Source: Ruminococcus sp. AF31-8BH
Lineage (GTDB): Bacteria; Bacillota; Clostridia; Lachnospirales; Lachnospiraceae
Direction: 5' to 3'
Assembly (NCBI RefSeq): GCF_003460605.1
Contig: NZ_QTVN01000005.1
Location: 124,001-188,000 of the forward strand
DNA: 64,000 nt
Shown here: positions 34,870 through 44,252 of the stretch, one piece after another
How positions within the stretch are numbered: the stretch's first letter is position 1
How the letters are laid out: the number at the start of each line of letters is the position of its first letter
Notes under the pieces: generated by a model
What the model saw: the letters and a program-made list of their open reading frames with translations, nothing else
The model's database searches: none
Told to the model about the DNA's origin: nothing
Program-made: the position numbers and the translations under genes

Positions 34870-36360
34870 ATGCAGGAATGGATGATTGCCATGCTCGTGA
34901 TCAGTGTGCTGCTGGTGCTGCGGGACATGGCAAAAACTTTTTTCCGGGGAAGAAGTTTCAGGAAGGCAGAGCAGCCTGAGCAGGAGAAAAATCCCCAGAA
35001 GGAGAAGGTAGAGCGGTATGCGGCGTCCTTTCGGAAGCTTGCAGACAGCTTTTACGGACTTCCCTACAGGAAGGATTACTTAAGCAGCGGGCAGGTGGAT
35101 TCCATTATCCGGGAAGCCTGTGAGAATGTGTGCAGTCACTGCTATCAGCGGGAAATCTGCTGGGGCAGCCAGTCACAGGAAATGTACCGGGGGACGGAAC
35201 GGATGCTCCGCTCCATGGAAGCGGGAGATCCCCAGGACATACAGGAGAAAAAGAGCGACTGGATGAGCGTATGCAGCCGCTTTGTACAGTATTATGAAGC
35301 TTTAAAGGAAGGCTTCCAAAGGGAAAGGCAGCGGCTGATCTGGGACAACCGGATGATCGAGAGCCGCCTTGCTGTGGCACAGCAGCTGCAGGAAATGTCC
35401 AGGATCATGGACATGGTGGCAGATGATTTGTACGACATTTCCCTGGCTGAGCCCTCCCTGATGCTGGATCTGCAGAAGCTTCTTCGGAAGCGCCACATTG
35501 TGGTAAAGCAGGTCTGGGTTATGGATAAGGTGGAAGGAAGAAGACAGATCTTTCTGACCATGCGGGCAAGGAGCGGACAATGTATTTCCGTCAATGAGGT
35601 GGCTCAGCTTTTGTCCAGGGAATTCGGTACGCCAATGGCGGCAGCCAGGGGAGGCAGACGGATCGTGAACGGGGAATTTCACACCGTTCATTTTGTGGAG
35701 GACGTAAGCTACCAGGTGCTTTACGGAGTGGCCAAGCTGACCAAGGAGCAGGAGAATGTTTCCGGAGACAATTATATTTGCCGGCAGGAAGAAGCCGGGC
35801 GGTTTGTCATGTGCCTTTCGGATGGCATGGGCTCTGGGGTGGAGGCCAGCAGAGAGAGCGAGAAAGTGGTAGAACTGCTGGAACAGTTTCTGGAATCCGG
35901 CTTTTCCCAGGAGACTGCTGCGAAAATGGTAAATTCTGCTCTTGTGATGAAGGGACAGGACGGCATGTTTTCTACAGTAGATATCTGTGCAGTGGATCTG
36001 TACACCGGAATCTGCAATTTCCTGAAGGCAGGTGCCTGCGCCACCTTTATCAAAAGGGATCACTGGGTGGAAGCCATCTCTTCTGAGAGTCTGGCAGCAG
36101 GGCTGATGCAGCAGGTGGATTTCGAGACCTCCTCAAGGAAGCTGTATCACGGGGATTATCTGATCATGATGACAGATGGCGTGCTGGATGCGCTGCCGCC
36201 GGAGCGGGAGGAAGAGACCATGAAGGAGATCATTATGGACATCCACGAGGAGACGCCAAGGGAGATGAGCAGGAGTATTCTGGAGAGGGTGCTTGGGTAC
36301 AGCGATTACTGCGCAAGAGATGACATGACCGTTCTGGTAGCGGGAATGTGGAAGAAGTAA
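34870..36360 (+). CDS. spoIIE: Stage II sporulation protein E-like phosphatase, short form
   Basis: This 496-residue PP2C phosphatase should dephosphorylate the anti-anti-sigma factor SpoIIAA and so activate sigma-F in the forespore. The C-terminal half has the PP2C motifs VSGDNYICRQEEAGRFVMCLSDGMGSG (parts SGDN and LSDGMGSG), FSTVDICAVDL, MMTDGVLDA and ARDDMTVLV. The N-terminus holds a single membrane helix, whereas Bacillus SpoIIE (about 830 residues) has ten. A cysteine group CSHCYQREICWG lies in the regulatory region. Gene order between divIC and tilS confirms the identity. Confidence 0.9.
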   Translation: MQEWMIAMLVISVLLVLRDMAKTFFRGRSFRKAEQPEQEKNPQKEKVERYAASFRKLADSFYGLPYRKDYLSSGQVDSIIREACENVCSHCYQREICWGSQSQEMYRGTERMLRSMEAGDPQDIQEKKSDWMSVCSRFVQYYEALKEGFQRERQRLIWDNRMIESRLAVAQQLQEMSRIMDMVADDLYDISLAEPSLMLDLQKLLRKRHIVVKQVWVMDKVEGRRQIFLTMRARSGQCISVNEVAQLLSREFGTPMAAARGGRRIVNGEFHTVHFVEDVSYQVLYGVAKLTKEQENVSGDNYICRQEEAGRFVMCLSDGMGSGVEASRESEKVVELLEQFLESGFSQETAAKMVNSALVMKGQDGMFSTVDICAVDLYTGICNFLKAGACATFIKRDHWVEAISSESLAAGLMQQVDFETSSRKLYHGDYLIMMTDGVLDALPPEREEETMKEIIMDIHEETPREMSRSILERVLGYSDYCARDDMTVLVAGMWKK

Positions 36361-36387
36361 GAAGCATAAAGGAAAGTCAGGTACATC

Positions 36388-37827
36388 ATGTATCATAAAG
36401 TAAAGTCTTATATTGAAGAACATCATATGATAAACCACGGGGATGTGGTTCTGGCAGGTGTGTCCGGCGGCGGAGATTCCATGGCAATGCTGGACATGTT
36501 AAGAAAGTACAGCCAGGAAGTTCCTTTTTCCCTGTGCGCGGTACACGTACATCATGGAATCCGCGGGGAGGAGGCAGACCGGGATGAAGCTCTTGTGCAG
36601 GACACCTGCCGCAGCTGGGGAATTCCTTTTTTGTCCTATCATTATCCAGTTCTGGAGCTTTCAAAGAAATGGAAGATGGGAACCGAAGAGACAGGGAGAA
36701 AAGTAAGACAGGAAGCTTTTGCCCGGGCGAAACAGGACTTTAGGGAATTGCAGGGAGAAGCTGTTTCCAGGAAGCTGGAAGACGGCGCAAATCCTCTGGA
36801 ATACCGTATTGCCCTTGCCCACAATGAGAACGATGCGGCGGAGACTCTCATTCACAATCTCTGCCGGGGAACCGGGCTGAAAGGGCTGGCGGGGATTTTG
36901 CCGGTAAGAGATGGCATTATCCGCCCTGTTTTGTGTTTAAACAAGCAGGAAATTGTCAATTATTTAATGGAAGAGCATATACCTTATATTACAGACAGTA
37001 CCAACCTGACAGAGGAATACACCCGGAACCGTATCCGTCACAGGATTCTTCCCCTTCTGGAAAATGAGATCAACCAGGGAAGCATCCGCCATATGGCAGA
37101 GACGGCCCAGCTGGCGGCGCAGGCTGAGGAATACTTATCCCGCCAGGGCGCTCTTCTGGTGGAAAAATACGGACAGAAGCGGGAGAACGGGATGCTTCTT
37201 TCGGAAGAATTCTGGCAAAAAGAGCCTGTTGTGTCTTCCTATGGCGTGTTAGGGGTGTTTGAGCAGCTGGCAGGCAGGCGAAAGGATTTTACAGCCGTTC
37301 ATATAAAAAGTACTGCCGGGCTTCTGGCGCTTCAGGTGGGAAGGCAGATCAGCCTGCCCTACGGCCTGAAGGCCCAGCGCACCTACGGCGGCATTTTCAT
37401 TGGAAAGATGGAAAGCAGGCAGTTGGAAACAACGGAAATGCAGGAGCTTTTGATCCCGGGGAGAACTTTTTTCAGGGAAAATCCATTTTTTACCCAAATA
37501 ATTTTAAATCAGGGCCAGAAGATTGAAGAAAAAGCATATACGAAATGGCTGGATTATGATAGAATAAAACAGGAATTGTCCATCCGAACCCGCAGGCCGG
37601 GGGATTTTCTGATCGTGGATGAGGCGGGAAGCCATAAGAAGCTGAACCGCTATTTCATAGATGAGAAGATTCCATCAGAAGAAAGAGATAAGATTCCCCT
37701 TCTGGTGGCCGGATCTGAGGTTTTGTGGGTGGTGGGAGGCAGAATTAACGAGAACTATAAGATTACTCCCAGAACCAGGAGAATATTGGAAATACAATAC
37801 CAAGGAGGAAAAGATAATCATGAGTGA
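36388..37827 (+). CDS. tilS: tRNA(Ile)-lysidine synthase
   Basis: This 479-residue enzyme converts C34 of tRNA-Ile(CAU) to lysidine. The PP-loop SGGGDSMAML lies near residue 27, with HVHHGIRGEEADRDE, HNENDAAETLIHNLCRG and RNRIRHRILP following; C-terminal TilS domains complete it. The segment at about 90-140 is longer than in many homologues. It overlaps hpt by 8 bases. Confidence 0.94.
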   Translation: MYHKVKSYIEEHHMINHGDVVLAGVSGGGDSMAMLDMLRKYSQEVPFSLCAVHVHHGIRGEEADRDEALVQDTCRSWGIPFLSYHYPVLELSKKWKMGTEETGRKVRQEAFARAKQDFRELQGEAVSRKLEDGANPLEYRIALAHNENDAAETLIHNLCRGTGLKGLAGILPVRDGIIRPVLCLNKQEIVNYLMEEHIPYITDSTNLTEEYTRNRIRHRILPLLENEINQGSIRHMAETAQLAAQAEEYLSRQGALLVEKYGQKRENGMLLSEEFWQKEPVVSSYGVLGVFEQLAGRRKDFTAVHIKSTAGLLALQVGRQISLPYGLKAQRTYGGIFIGKMESRQLETTEMQELLIPGRTFFRENPFFTQIILNQGQKIEEKAYTKWLDYDRIKQELSIRTRRPGDFLIVDEAGSHKKLNRYFIDEKIPSEERDKIPLLVAGSEVLWVVGGRINENYKITPRTRRILEIQYQGGKDNHE

Positions 37828-38347
37828 GAAAATTAGGGTTTTACTGGATGAGGAAACAGTAGAAAAACGTATCTGCGAGGTTGCTGCCCAGATCAGCGAA
37901 GCGTACAAGGGCAAAGAAATTCACATGATCTGTGTTCTTAAGGGCGGTGTATTTTTCATGTGCGAGCTGGCTAAGAGAATCACAGTACCGGTAACTCTTG
38001 ATTTCATGTCTGTTTCCAGCTACGGAGACGACACCAAATCAAGCGGAGTTGTCAAGATCGTCAAGGATCTGGATCAGCCTCTTGAGGATAAAGAAGTTCT
38101 GGTTGTAGAGGATATTATTGATTCCGGAAGAACCTTAAGCTATCTGCTGGATGTTCTGAAGAGACGTAACCCCAACAGCGTGAAGCTCTGTACCCTGCTT
38201 GACAAGCCGGACCGCAGAGTGGTTGAGGGCGTTGATGTGGATTACTGCTGCTTCAATATTCCGGATGAGTTTGTTGTGGGCTATGGTCTTGACTATGCCC
38301 AGAAATACAGAAATCTGCCATACATCGGTGTGGTAGAGTTCGAATGA
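37820..38347 (+). CDS. hpt: Hypoxanthine phosphoribosyltransferase
   Basis: This 175-residue salvage enzyme makes IMP/GMP from base and PRPP. The PRPP loop is VLVVEDIIDSGRTL; other landmarks are VLKGGVFFMCELAKRI and LDKPDRRVV. ATG 37820 has AAGGAGG 10 bases upstream. tilS-hpt-ftsH is the standard Firmicute order. Confidence 0.96.
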   Translation: MSEKIRVLLDEETVEKRICEVAAQISEAYKGKEIHMICVLKGGVFFMCELAKRITVPVTLDFMSVSSYGDDTKSSGVVKIVKDLDQPLEDKEVLVVEDIIDSGRTLSYLLDVLKRRNPNSVKLCTLLDKPDRRVVEGVDVDYCCFNIPDEFVVGYGLDYAQKYRNLPYIGVVEFE

Positions 38348-38363
38348 AAGGAGAATTATACAA

Positions 38364-40214
38364 GTGAATAAGCAGTCAGGCAGAATCGGCTTGTATCTTG
38401 TTCTGATCGTAGCTTTGATTGCAGGGTATCTGTATCTGAACAATCAGGTGCAGACTCAGAGCGACTATACTCTGGGACAGCTTGAGCAGGCCCTGGAAGA
38501 CGGCAAGGTGAATGATGCCGTGATCCACCAGAACAGTGAGGTTCCTACAGGTTCTGTGATCGCAAGCATCAAGGACGAAGGACAGAAGCGTATTTATGTG
38601 GCAGATGTAAGTGAGGCAGAGCAGCTTCTCCGTGAGAACGGGCTGGATCCCGCTATTGAGGATGTACCCAAGCAGAGCGTATTTCTCACCTCTGTATTTC
38701 CGGTGCTCCTTACCTGCGGTCTCATTATTTTTCTCATGATGATGATGAACCGCCAGATGTCAGGCGGTGGCGGCGGTACCAATGCCAAGATGATGAATTT
38801 CGGCAAAAGCCGTGCAAGAATGTCCATGCCGGATGACAAGAAGGTTACCTTCCAGAATGTTGCCGGTCTTGAGGAAGAGAAGGAGGAACTGAAGGAGGTT
38901 GTAGATTTCCTGAAGGATCCACAGAAGTATACCAGAGTGGGTGCTAGAATCCCCAAGGGCGTAATCCTTGTAGGCCCTCCAGGTACCGGTAAGACTCTTC
39001 TTGCCAAGGCGGTTGCAGGGGAAGCAGGAGTTCCTTTCTTCTCCATTTCCGGATCTGACTTTGTGGAAATGTTTGTCGGTGTAGGTGCATCCCGTGTGCG
39101 AGACCTTTTTGAGGAAGGCAAGCGCCATGCACCATGTATTATTTTCATTGATGAGATCGATGCTGTGGCAAGACAGCGTGGTACCGGAATGGGCGGCGGC
39201 CATGATGAGAGAGAGCAGACCCTGAACCAGCTTCTGGTAGAGATGGATGGTTTCGGCGTGAATGAGGGAATCATTGTAATGGCTGCCACCAACCGTGTGG
39301 ATATTCTGGATCCGGCTATTCTCCGTCCAGGAAGATTTGACCGTAAGGTTGGAGTGGGACGTCCGGATATTAAAGGCCGTGAGGAGATTCTTCGGGTTCA
39401 TGCCAAGGATAAGCCTCTTGGAGAGGATGTGGATCTGAAGCAGATCGCCCAGACTACTGCTGGCTTTACCGGCGCTGATCTGGAGAACCTGATGAATGAG
39501 GCTGCCATTGCAGCTGCAAAGAAAGGCCATTCTTTTATCCGCCAGAAGGATATTAAGAACAGTTTTATCAAGGTCGGCATCGGAGCTGAGAAGAAGAGCA
39601 AGGTGATCTCTGAGAAAGAGAAGCGCATCACTGCTTATCACGAAGCAGGCCATGCAATCTTATTCCATGTGTTGCCGGATATGGAGCCTGTTTATACCAT
39701 TTCCATTATTCCTACCGGAATGGGCGCTGCGGGATATACCATGCCTCTTCCTGAGAATGATGAGATGTTCAACACCAAGGGCAAAATGCTCCAGGATATT
39801 ACCACCCTCCTTGGAGGCCGCGTGGCAGAGGAGCTGATTTTCGGGGACATTACAACAGGTGCTTCCAATGATATCAAGCGTGCTACCAGCGAGGCCAGAG
39901 CTATGGTGACCAAGTACGGCATGTCTGATAAGATTGGTCTGATCTCCTATGGAGACGACGATGATGAGGTATTTATCGGCAGGGATCTTGCCCATACCCG
40001 CGGATACAGCGAGGATGTGGCCAAGGCCATTGACAGTGAGATCCACCGTATTATTGAGGAATGCCATGAGAATGCTGTGAAGATTATTTCCCAGCATATG
40101 GACGTTCTTCATGGCTGTGCGAAGCTTCTTCTCGAGAAGGAAAAAGTACATCGGGAAGAGTTTGAAGCACTTTTTACAATGGAAAATCAGGGTGAAAACA
40201 ACGAGAGTATATAA
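38364..40214 (+). CDS. ftsH: ATP-dependent zinc metalloprotease FtsH
   Basis: This 616-residue membrane protease degrades misfolded and regulatory proteins. Two membrane helices (about 8-25 and 108-130) flank an outer domain. The AAA domain has Walker A GPPGTGKT (about 205-212), Walker [11 protein letters not shown] and the second region of homology [17 protein letters not shown]. The zinc site HEAGH is at about 426, with the third ligand Asp in the usual downstream helix. Start is GTG 38364. It ends the sporulation/housekeeping cluster. Confidence 0.97.
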   Translation: MNKQSGRIGLYLVLIVALIAGYLYLNNQVQTQSDYTLGQLEQALEDGKVNDAVIHQNSEVPTGSVIASIKDEGQKRIYVADVSEAEQLLRENGLDPAIEDVPKQSVFLTSVFPVLLTCGLIIFLMMMMNRQMSGGGGGTNAKMMNFGKSRARMSMPDDKKVTFQNVAGLEEEKEELKEVVDFLKDPQKYTRVGARIPKGVILVGPPGTGKTLLAKAVAGEAGVPFFSISGSDFVEMFVGVGASRVRDLFEEGKRHAPCIIFIDEIDAVARQRGTGMGGGHDEREQTLNQLLVEMDGFGVNEGIIVMAATNRVDILDPAILRPGRFDRKVGVGRPDIKGREEILRVHAKDKPLGEDVDLKQIAQTTAGFTGADLENLMNEAAIAAAKKGHSFIRQKDIKNSFIKVGIGAEKKSKVISEKEKRITAYHEAGHAILFHVLPDMEPVYTISIIPTGMGAAGYTMPLPENDEMFNTKGKMLQDITTLLGGRVAEELIFGDITTGASNDIKRATSEARAMVTKYGMSDKIGLISYGDDDDEVFIGRDLAHTRGYSEDVAKAIDSEIHRIIEECHENAVKIISQHMDVLHGCAKLLLEKEKVHREEFEALFTMENQGENNESI

Positions 40215-40352
40215 CATGCACAAAAAATAATATCAATTTTTGTGAAGTTTGTGCACACTTTTTCGTTGCCGCATGGTACTATATACATCGTAAAAACCCC
40301 CCAATACATTATATAGTTTTTGCTACACCCCATAAGAAGAAATACCTTCTCC

Positions 40353-40384
40353 AAAAAAGACAGCTTTCATCGGCTGTCTTTTTT
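40353..40384 (+). terminator. Terminator of the ftsH transcript
   Basis: AAAAAAGACAGC and GGCTGTCTTTTTT pair around a 7-base loop. Confidence 0.9.
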
Positions 40385-40467
40385 ACGTATAGGGGCTAGA
40401 TCAAAAACTTTGGTGAAAACGCCTTGAACATAAACGGAAGTTTGGAGGATAAGCCGAATTTTAACTG

Positions 40468-40496
40468 TTGTGGAAAACAGGAATTTCAGTTAAAAT
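40468..40496 (+). promoter_or_regulatory. Promoter of the GH13 gene
   Basis: TTGTGG (40468-40473), a 17-bp spacer and TAAAAT (40491-40496). Confidence 0.6.
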
Positions 40497-40536
40497 AAAT
40501 GCAGAATGAATGAGTGCAGAATGAAAGAGGGACGTT

Positions 40537-42675
40537 ATGGAGCGTAATAATGCAGATGTAATGAAAAAAATGCAGTATATCTTGAATATGAGACCGATTT
40601 TGAACACAGAGGCATTGTTTAGCGATGGTTCTGATTATTACCGCTGTCCGTCAAACCCTAAGGCAGGAGAGAAAGTAAGGATCCGTTTCCGTACCAAGCG
40701 AAATAATGTAGATATGGTTTATCTGGTATACGACGGCAAGCGCCAGCAGATGGAGCGTGTAGCTAAGTCAAACGGATTTGATTATTATGAGACTTCTATT
40801 ATTATGGGAGAGGAGATCGTCCGCTACCATTTTGAGATCACCTATGGATGGGTGACCTGTTATTATAATTACCAGGGTGTTTCCATGAACCCGGAGGAAC
40901 GACTGGAGTTCGAGATTTATCCGGATTATGATACACCGGAGTGGGCCAAGGGTGCGGTTATGTACCAGATTTTTGTGGATCGTTTCTATAACGGAGACCC
41001 GTCCAATGATGTGGAGGACAGGGAGTATTTCTATATTGGAGATACCACATCAAGAGTCCGTAACTGGGGCAAGGTTCCGGCAGTTATGGGCGTAAGAGAG
41101 TTCTACGGCGGAGACCTGCAGGGTATTCTGGATAAGCTGGATTACCTTCAGGATTTGGGCGTGGATGTTATTTATCTGAACCCGATCTTCGTTTCCCCAA
41201 GCAACCACAAGTATGATATTCAGGATTATGAGTACGTGGATCCTCATTACGGCAAGATCGTGGAGGATATAGAGGGTGGGCTTCTGAATGAAGGGGACCG
41301 CGAGAATGCACATGCGCAGAAGTTTATCAAGCGTGTGACAGATAAGAAGAATCTGGAAGCCAGCAATGAACTGTTTGCCCATCTGGTAGATGAGATTCAT
41401 AAACGCGGCATGAAGGTGATCCTGGATGGTGTATTTAATCACTGTGGCTCTTTCAATAAATGGATGGACAGAGAGCGGATCTATGAGAACCAGGAGGGAT
41501 ATCCAAAGGGTGCTTATATTTCTGCAGACAGCCCCTACAGATACTATTTTAATTTCTATGATGAGAACCGCTGGCCGTATAACCCAACCTACGATGGCTG
41601 GTGGACCCATGATACACTGCCGAAGCTGAACTATGAGGCTTCCAGAGAGCTTTACGACAAGATCCTTGAGATTGGCAAAAAATGGGTTTCCGCTCCGTAC
41701 AATGTAGACGGATGGAGACTGGATGTGGCAGCAGACCTTGGACACAGCAATGAGTTTAACCACCAGTTCTGGAAGGATTTCCGCAAGGCTGTGAAGGATG
41801 CCAACCCCAATGCCATTATTCTGGCTGAGCATTACGGCAACCCGGAGAGCTGGCTGCAGGGTGATGAGTGGGATACGGTCATGAACTATGACGCATTTAT
41901 GGAGCCGCTGACCTGGTTCCTGACCGGTATGGAGAAGCACAGTGATGAGTGCAGGGATGACCTTTATGGAAACAGTGATGCCTTTATCGGGGCTATGAAG
42001 ACTCATATGCGAGCCCTTCATATGTCCGCCCTTTATACTTCCATGAATGAGCTTTCCAACCATGACCATTCCAGATTCCTGACCAGAACCAACCGCAGGG
42101 TAGGACGAATTTCCTATGCAGGAGCGGAGGCTGCTTCCCAGAATATAAATCCGGCAGTGATGCGTGAAGGCGTTGTGGTACAGATGACCTGGCCGGGTGC
42201 GCCTACTGTTTATTATGGAGATGAGGCTGGCGTCTGTGGATTTACCGATCCGGATAACAGAAGAACTTATCCGTGGGGACATGAGGATCAGATGATGATT
42301 GCATTCCACAGGGATATGATCAAGATCCATAAAGAATACGGATTCCTCAGCAACGGCTCCTTAGTGTTCCTGTGGAACGATTATCAGGGACTTTGCTTCG
42401 GAAGATTTTCCCATGATGAGAGAATGATCGTGATCTTAAACAACCGGAATGAGGACCGCGAGGTAGAAATCGAAGTATGGAAGACCGGAATCAGCAGACT
42501 CCGCGATTCTGTGCTGAAAAGAATCATGCTGTCCTACAGGGATGGATACACAACCGAGGAATACGAATACACCGCCAAAGCCGGCGTGATCAAAGTGCCA
42601 ATGCCTGCGTTTGGTGCAATGGTGCTGTATCATAAATGCGAGAATCCTACGATTTTTGTGGAAGAGGAAAATTGA
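40537..42675 (+). CDS. Glycoside hydrolase 13, neopullulanase/alpha-glucosidase type
   Basis: This 712-residue enzyme should cleave alpha-glucans or maltodextrins in the cytosol; there is no signal peptide. An N-terminal beta domain of CBM34 kind (about 20-130) precedes the barrel beginning WAKGAVMYQIFVDRF. Catalytic residues are the nucleophile D396 in DGWRLDV, acid E431 in LAEHYG and D510 in NHDHSRF. The beta-domain at the C-terminus closes it. The MFS transporter gene starts within its stop codon, so the two probably act together. Exact substrate not determinable. Confidence 0.92.
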   Translation: MERNNADVMKKMQYILNMRPILNTEALFSDGSDYYRCPSNPKAGEKVRIRFRTKRNNVDMVYLVYDGKRQQMERVAKSNGFDYYETSIIMGEEIVRYHFEITYGWVTCYYNYQGVSMNPEERLEFEIYPDYDTPEWAKGAVMYQIFVDRFYNGDPSNDVEDREYFYIGDTTSRVRNWGKVPAVMGVREFYGGDLQGILDKLDYLQDLGVDVIYLNPIFVSPSNHKYDIQDYEYVDPHYGKIVEDIEGGLLNEGDRENAHAQKFIKRVTDKKNLEASNELFAHLVDEIHKRGMKVILDGVFNHCGSFNKWMDRERIYENQEGYPKGAYISADSPYRYYFNFYDENRWPYNPTYDGWWTHDTLPKLNYEASRELYDKILEIGKKWVSAPYNVDGWRLDVAADLGHSNEFNHQFWKDFRKAVKDANPNAIILAEHYGNPESWLQGDEWDTVMNYDAFMEPLTWFLTGMEKHSDECRDDLYGNSDAFIGAMKTHMRALHMSALYTSMNELSNHDHSRFLTRTNRRVGRISYAGAEAASQNINPAVMREGVVVQMTWPGAPTVYYGDEAGVCGFTDPDNRRTYPWGHEDQMMIAFHRDMIKIHKEYGFLSNGSLVFLWNDYQGLCFGRFSHDERMIVILNNRNEDREVEIEVWKTGISRLRDSVLKRIMLSYRDGYTTEEYEYTAKAGVIKVPMPAFGAMVLYHKCENPTIFVEEEN

Positions 42676-43859
42676 TGAAAGAGAATTATAACAGAACTCT
42701 GCAGGCCTGTTTCGTGGGGTATGTGGTGCAGGCGATTGTAAATAATTTTGTGCCGCTGCTGTTTCTGACTTTTCAGGGGACTTATGGGATTTCCCTGGAG
42801 AAGATTACCTTGCTGGTTACTTTTAATTTCGGTCTGCAGCTGATCATTGACCTGGTGTCCATTGGGTTTGTGGACCGGATTGGTTATCGGGCATCTATGA
42901 TTTTGGCACATTTGCTGGCAGCTTTGGGACTTATTTTGCTTACCATTTTGCCAGAGGTTATGAGTGATCCCTTTGTGGGCCTGTTTCTGGCTGTGCTGGT
43001 GTATGCAGCTGGCGGCGGACTTCTGGAGGTGCTGGTAAGCCCGGTTGTGGAGGCATGCCCTACAGATAATAAGGAGAAGGCTATGAGTCTTCTGCATTCC
43101 TTTTACTGCTGGGGACATGTGGGCGTTGTGCTTGTTTCCACCCTGTTTTTTACTGTATTTGGAATTTCCAACTGGAAGATCCTGGCTGTGATCTGGGCCA
43201 TTGTCCCTCTTTGCAACGCAGCGGTCTTTACACGGGTTCCCATGGCGTCCCTTCTGGAAGAGGGAGAGAAGGGAATGTCCATGAAAGAGCTGTTCAGCAT
43301 GAAAATTTTCTGGGTGCTGATGCTTATGATGCTGTGTGCCGGTGCCAGCGAGCAGGCGGTGAGCCAGTGGGCATCTGCCCTTGCAGAGAAAGGCTTTGGC
43401 TTCAGTAAAACAGTGGGAGATCTGGCAGGTCCCCTGTCCTTTGCGGCGCTGATGGGATGCTCCAGAGCTTTTTACGGAAAATTCGGGGACAAGATTAATC
43501 TTGAGAGATTTATGCAGTGGAGCGCGGCTCTTTGCATTGTATCCTACCTGATGATTGCATTTATTCCTATTCCGGCACTTGGATTCCTGGGCTGTGCGCT
43601 TTGTGGCCTCTCCGTTGGAATTATGTGGCCGGGCACCTTCAGTATGGCATCCGCTGCCATGAAAAGGGGCGGTACAGCGCTGTTTGCACTTCTTGCCCTG
43701 GCCGGTGACCTGGGATGCTCCTCAGGACCTACCTACGTGGGAATGATCTCCAGCAGATTTCACGATAACCTGAAAACCGGTATTTTCGCAGCTCTGGTAT
43801 TTCCGGTTCTGCTGATCGTGGGAGTGGAAATGATCTCGAAATTAAGAAAGAAAGCATAA
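42675..43859 (+). CDS. MFS transporter, sugar-permease-like
   Basis: This 394-residue protein has 12 hydrophobic segments typical of the major facilitator superfamily. The start ATG 42675 shares its A with the TGA stop of the GH13 gene. The N-terminal pattern (FVGYVVQAIVNNFVPLLF, IGFVDRIGYR loop) resembles FucP/hexose-type permeases, but substrate cannot be assigned. Coupling to a GH13 enzyme suggests a sugar or oligosaccharide. Confidence 0.88.
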   Translation: MKENYNRTLQACFVGYVVQAIVNNFVPLLFLTFQGTYGISLEKITLLVTFNFGLQLIIDLVSIGFVDRIGYRASMILAHLLAALGLILLTILPEVMSDPFVGLFLAVLVYAAGGGLLEVLVSPVVEACPTDNKEKAMSLLHSFYCWGHVGVVLVSTLFFTVFGISNWKILAVIWAIVPLCNAAVFTRVPMASLLEEGEKGMSMKELFSMKIFWVLMLMMLCAGASEQAVSQWASALAEKGFGFSKTVGDLAGPLSFAALMGCSRAFYGKFGDKINLERFMQWSAALCIVSYLMIAFIPIPALGFLGCALCGLSVGIMWPGTFSMASAAMKRGGTALFALLALAGDLGCSSGPTYVGMISSRFHDNLKTGIFAALVFPVLLIVGVEMISKLRKKA

Positions 43860-43869
43860 AGGTGAAAGG

Positions 43870-43907
43870 ACTCTGGAATGTATGGCGATATGTTCCAGAG
43901 TTTTTTC
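43870..43907 (+). terminator. Terminator after the MFS gene
   Basis: ACTCTGGAA and TTCCAGAGT pair, followed by six T. Confidence 0.88.
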
Positions 43908-43933
43908 TATATGAAAAGATTTGGTATTAGACA

Positions 43934-43963
43934 AAAAGATCTCCCGAACTATATTCGGGAGAT
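43934..43963 (-). terminator. Terminator of tRNA-Tyr
   Basis: ATCTCCCGAA and TTCGGGAGAT form a perfect stem, with five T following on the minus strand. Confidence 0.88.
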
Positions 43964-43969
43964 ACGTAG

Positions 43970-44051
43970 TGGATGGAGAAGGATTCGAACCTTCGAAGGC
44001 ATCGCCAGCAGATTTACAGTCTGTCCCCTTTGGCCACTCGGGAATCCATCC
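43970..44051 (-). tRNA. tRNA-Tyr (GTA)
   Basis: On the minus strand the acceptor arms GGATGGA and TCCATCC pair, the T-arm is GAAGGTTCGAATCCTTC and the anticodon loop reads CTGTAAA, giving anticodon GTA (plus-strand 44015-44017). A long variable arm makes it a class II tRNA, as expected for bacterial tRNA-Tyr. CCA is not encoded: the discriminator A is followed by CTA. It is a single-gene transcript with its own promoter and terminator. Confidence 0.95.
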
Positions 44052-44064
44052 ATGAACCTGTTCC

Positions 44065-44093
44065 ATTATATACAATCCCGGCATATTTTGCAA
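44065..44093 (-). promoter_or_regulatory. Promoter of tRNA-Tyr
   Basis: On the minus strand, TTGCAA (44088-44093), a 17-bp spacer and TATAAT (44065-44070). Confidence 0.85.
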
Positions 44094-44172
44094 GTTATTT
44101 TTTCTTTTTTTACACCTTTTGCTGCTTAGAAATGAAAAAAACAATCAATAATCCATTTTTTTTGCAAATAGC

Positions 44173-44201
44173 TAGACGAATTGAAAAAAATCTGCTAAAC
44201 T
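44173..44201 (+). promoter_or_regulatory. Promoter of fba
   Basis: TAGACG (44173-44178), a 17-bp spacer and TAAACT (44196-44201) with extended TGC. Confidence 0.55.
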
Positions 44202-44252
44202 ACAAGCAATGGAAATAGTTAAGGTGTTTCCAAAGATAGGAGGAATTTTATC

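Larger units (their letters stand above)
40215..40536 (+). other. Intergenic region after ftsH
   Basis: This gap holds overlapping inverted repeats just after ftsH (CACAAAAA/TTTTTGTG and TGCACAAA/TTTGTGCA, mutually exclusive), the ftsH terminator and the GH13 promoter. I see no gene. Confidence 0.6.

Noticed and set aside
43842..44144. Open frames covering the tRNA-Tyr locus
   Set aside because: The region is a tRNA with its own promoter and terminator.
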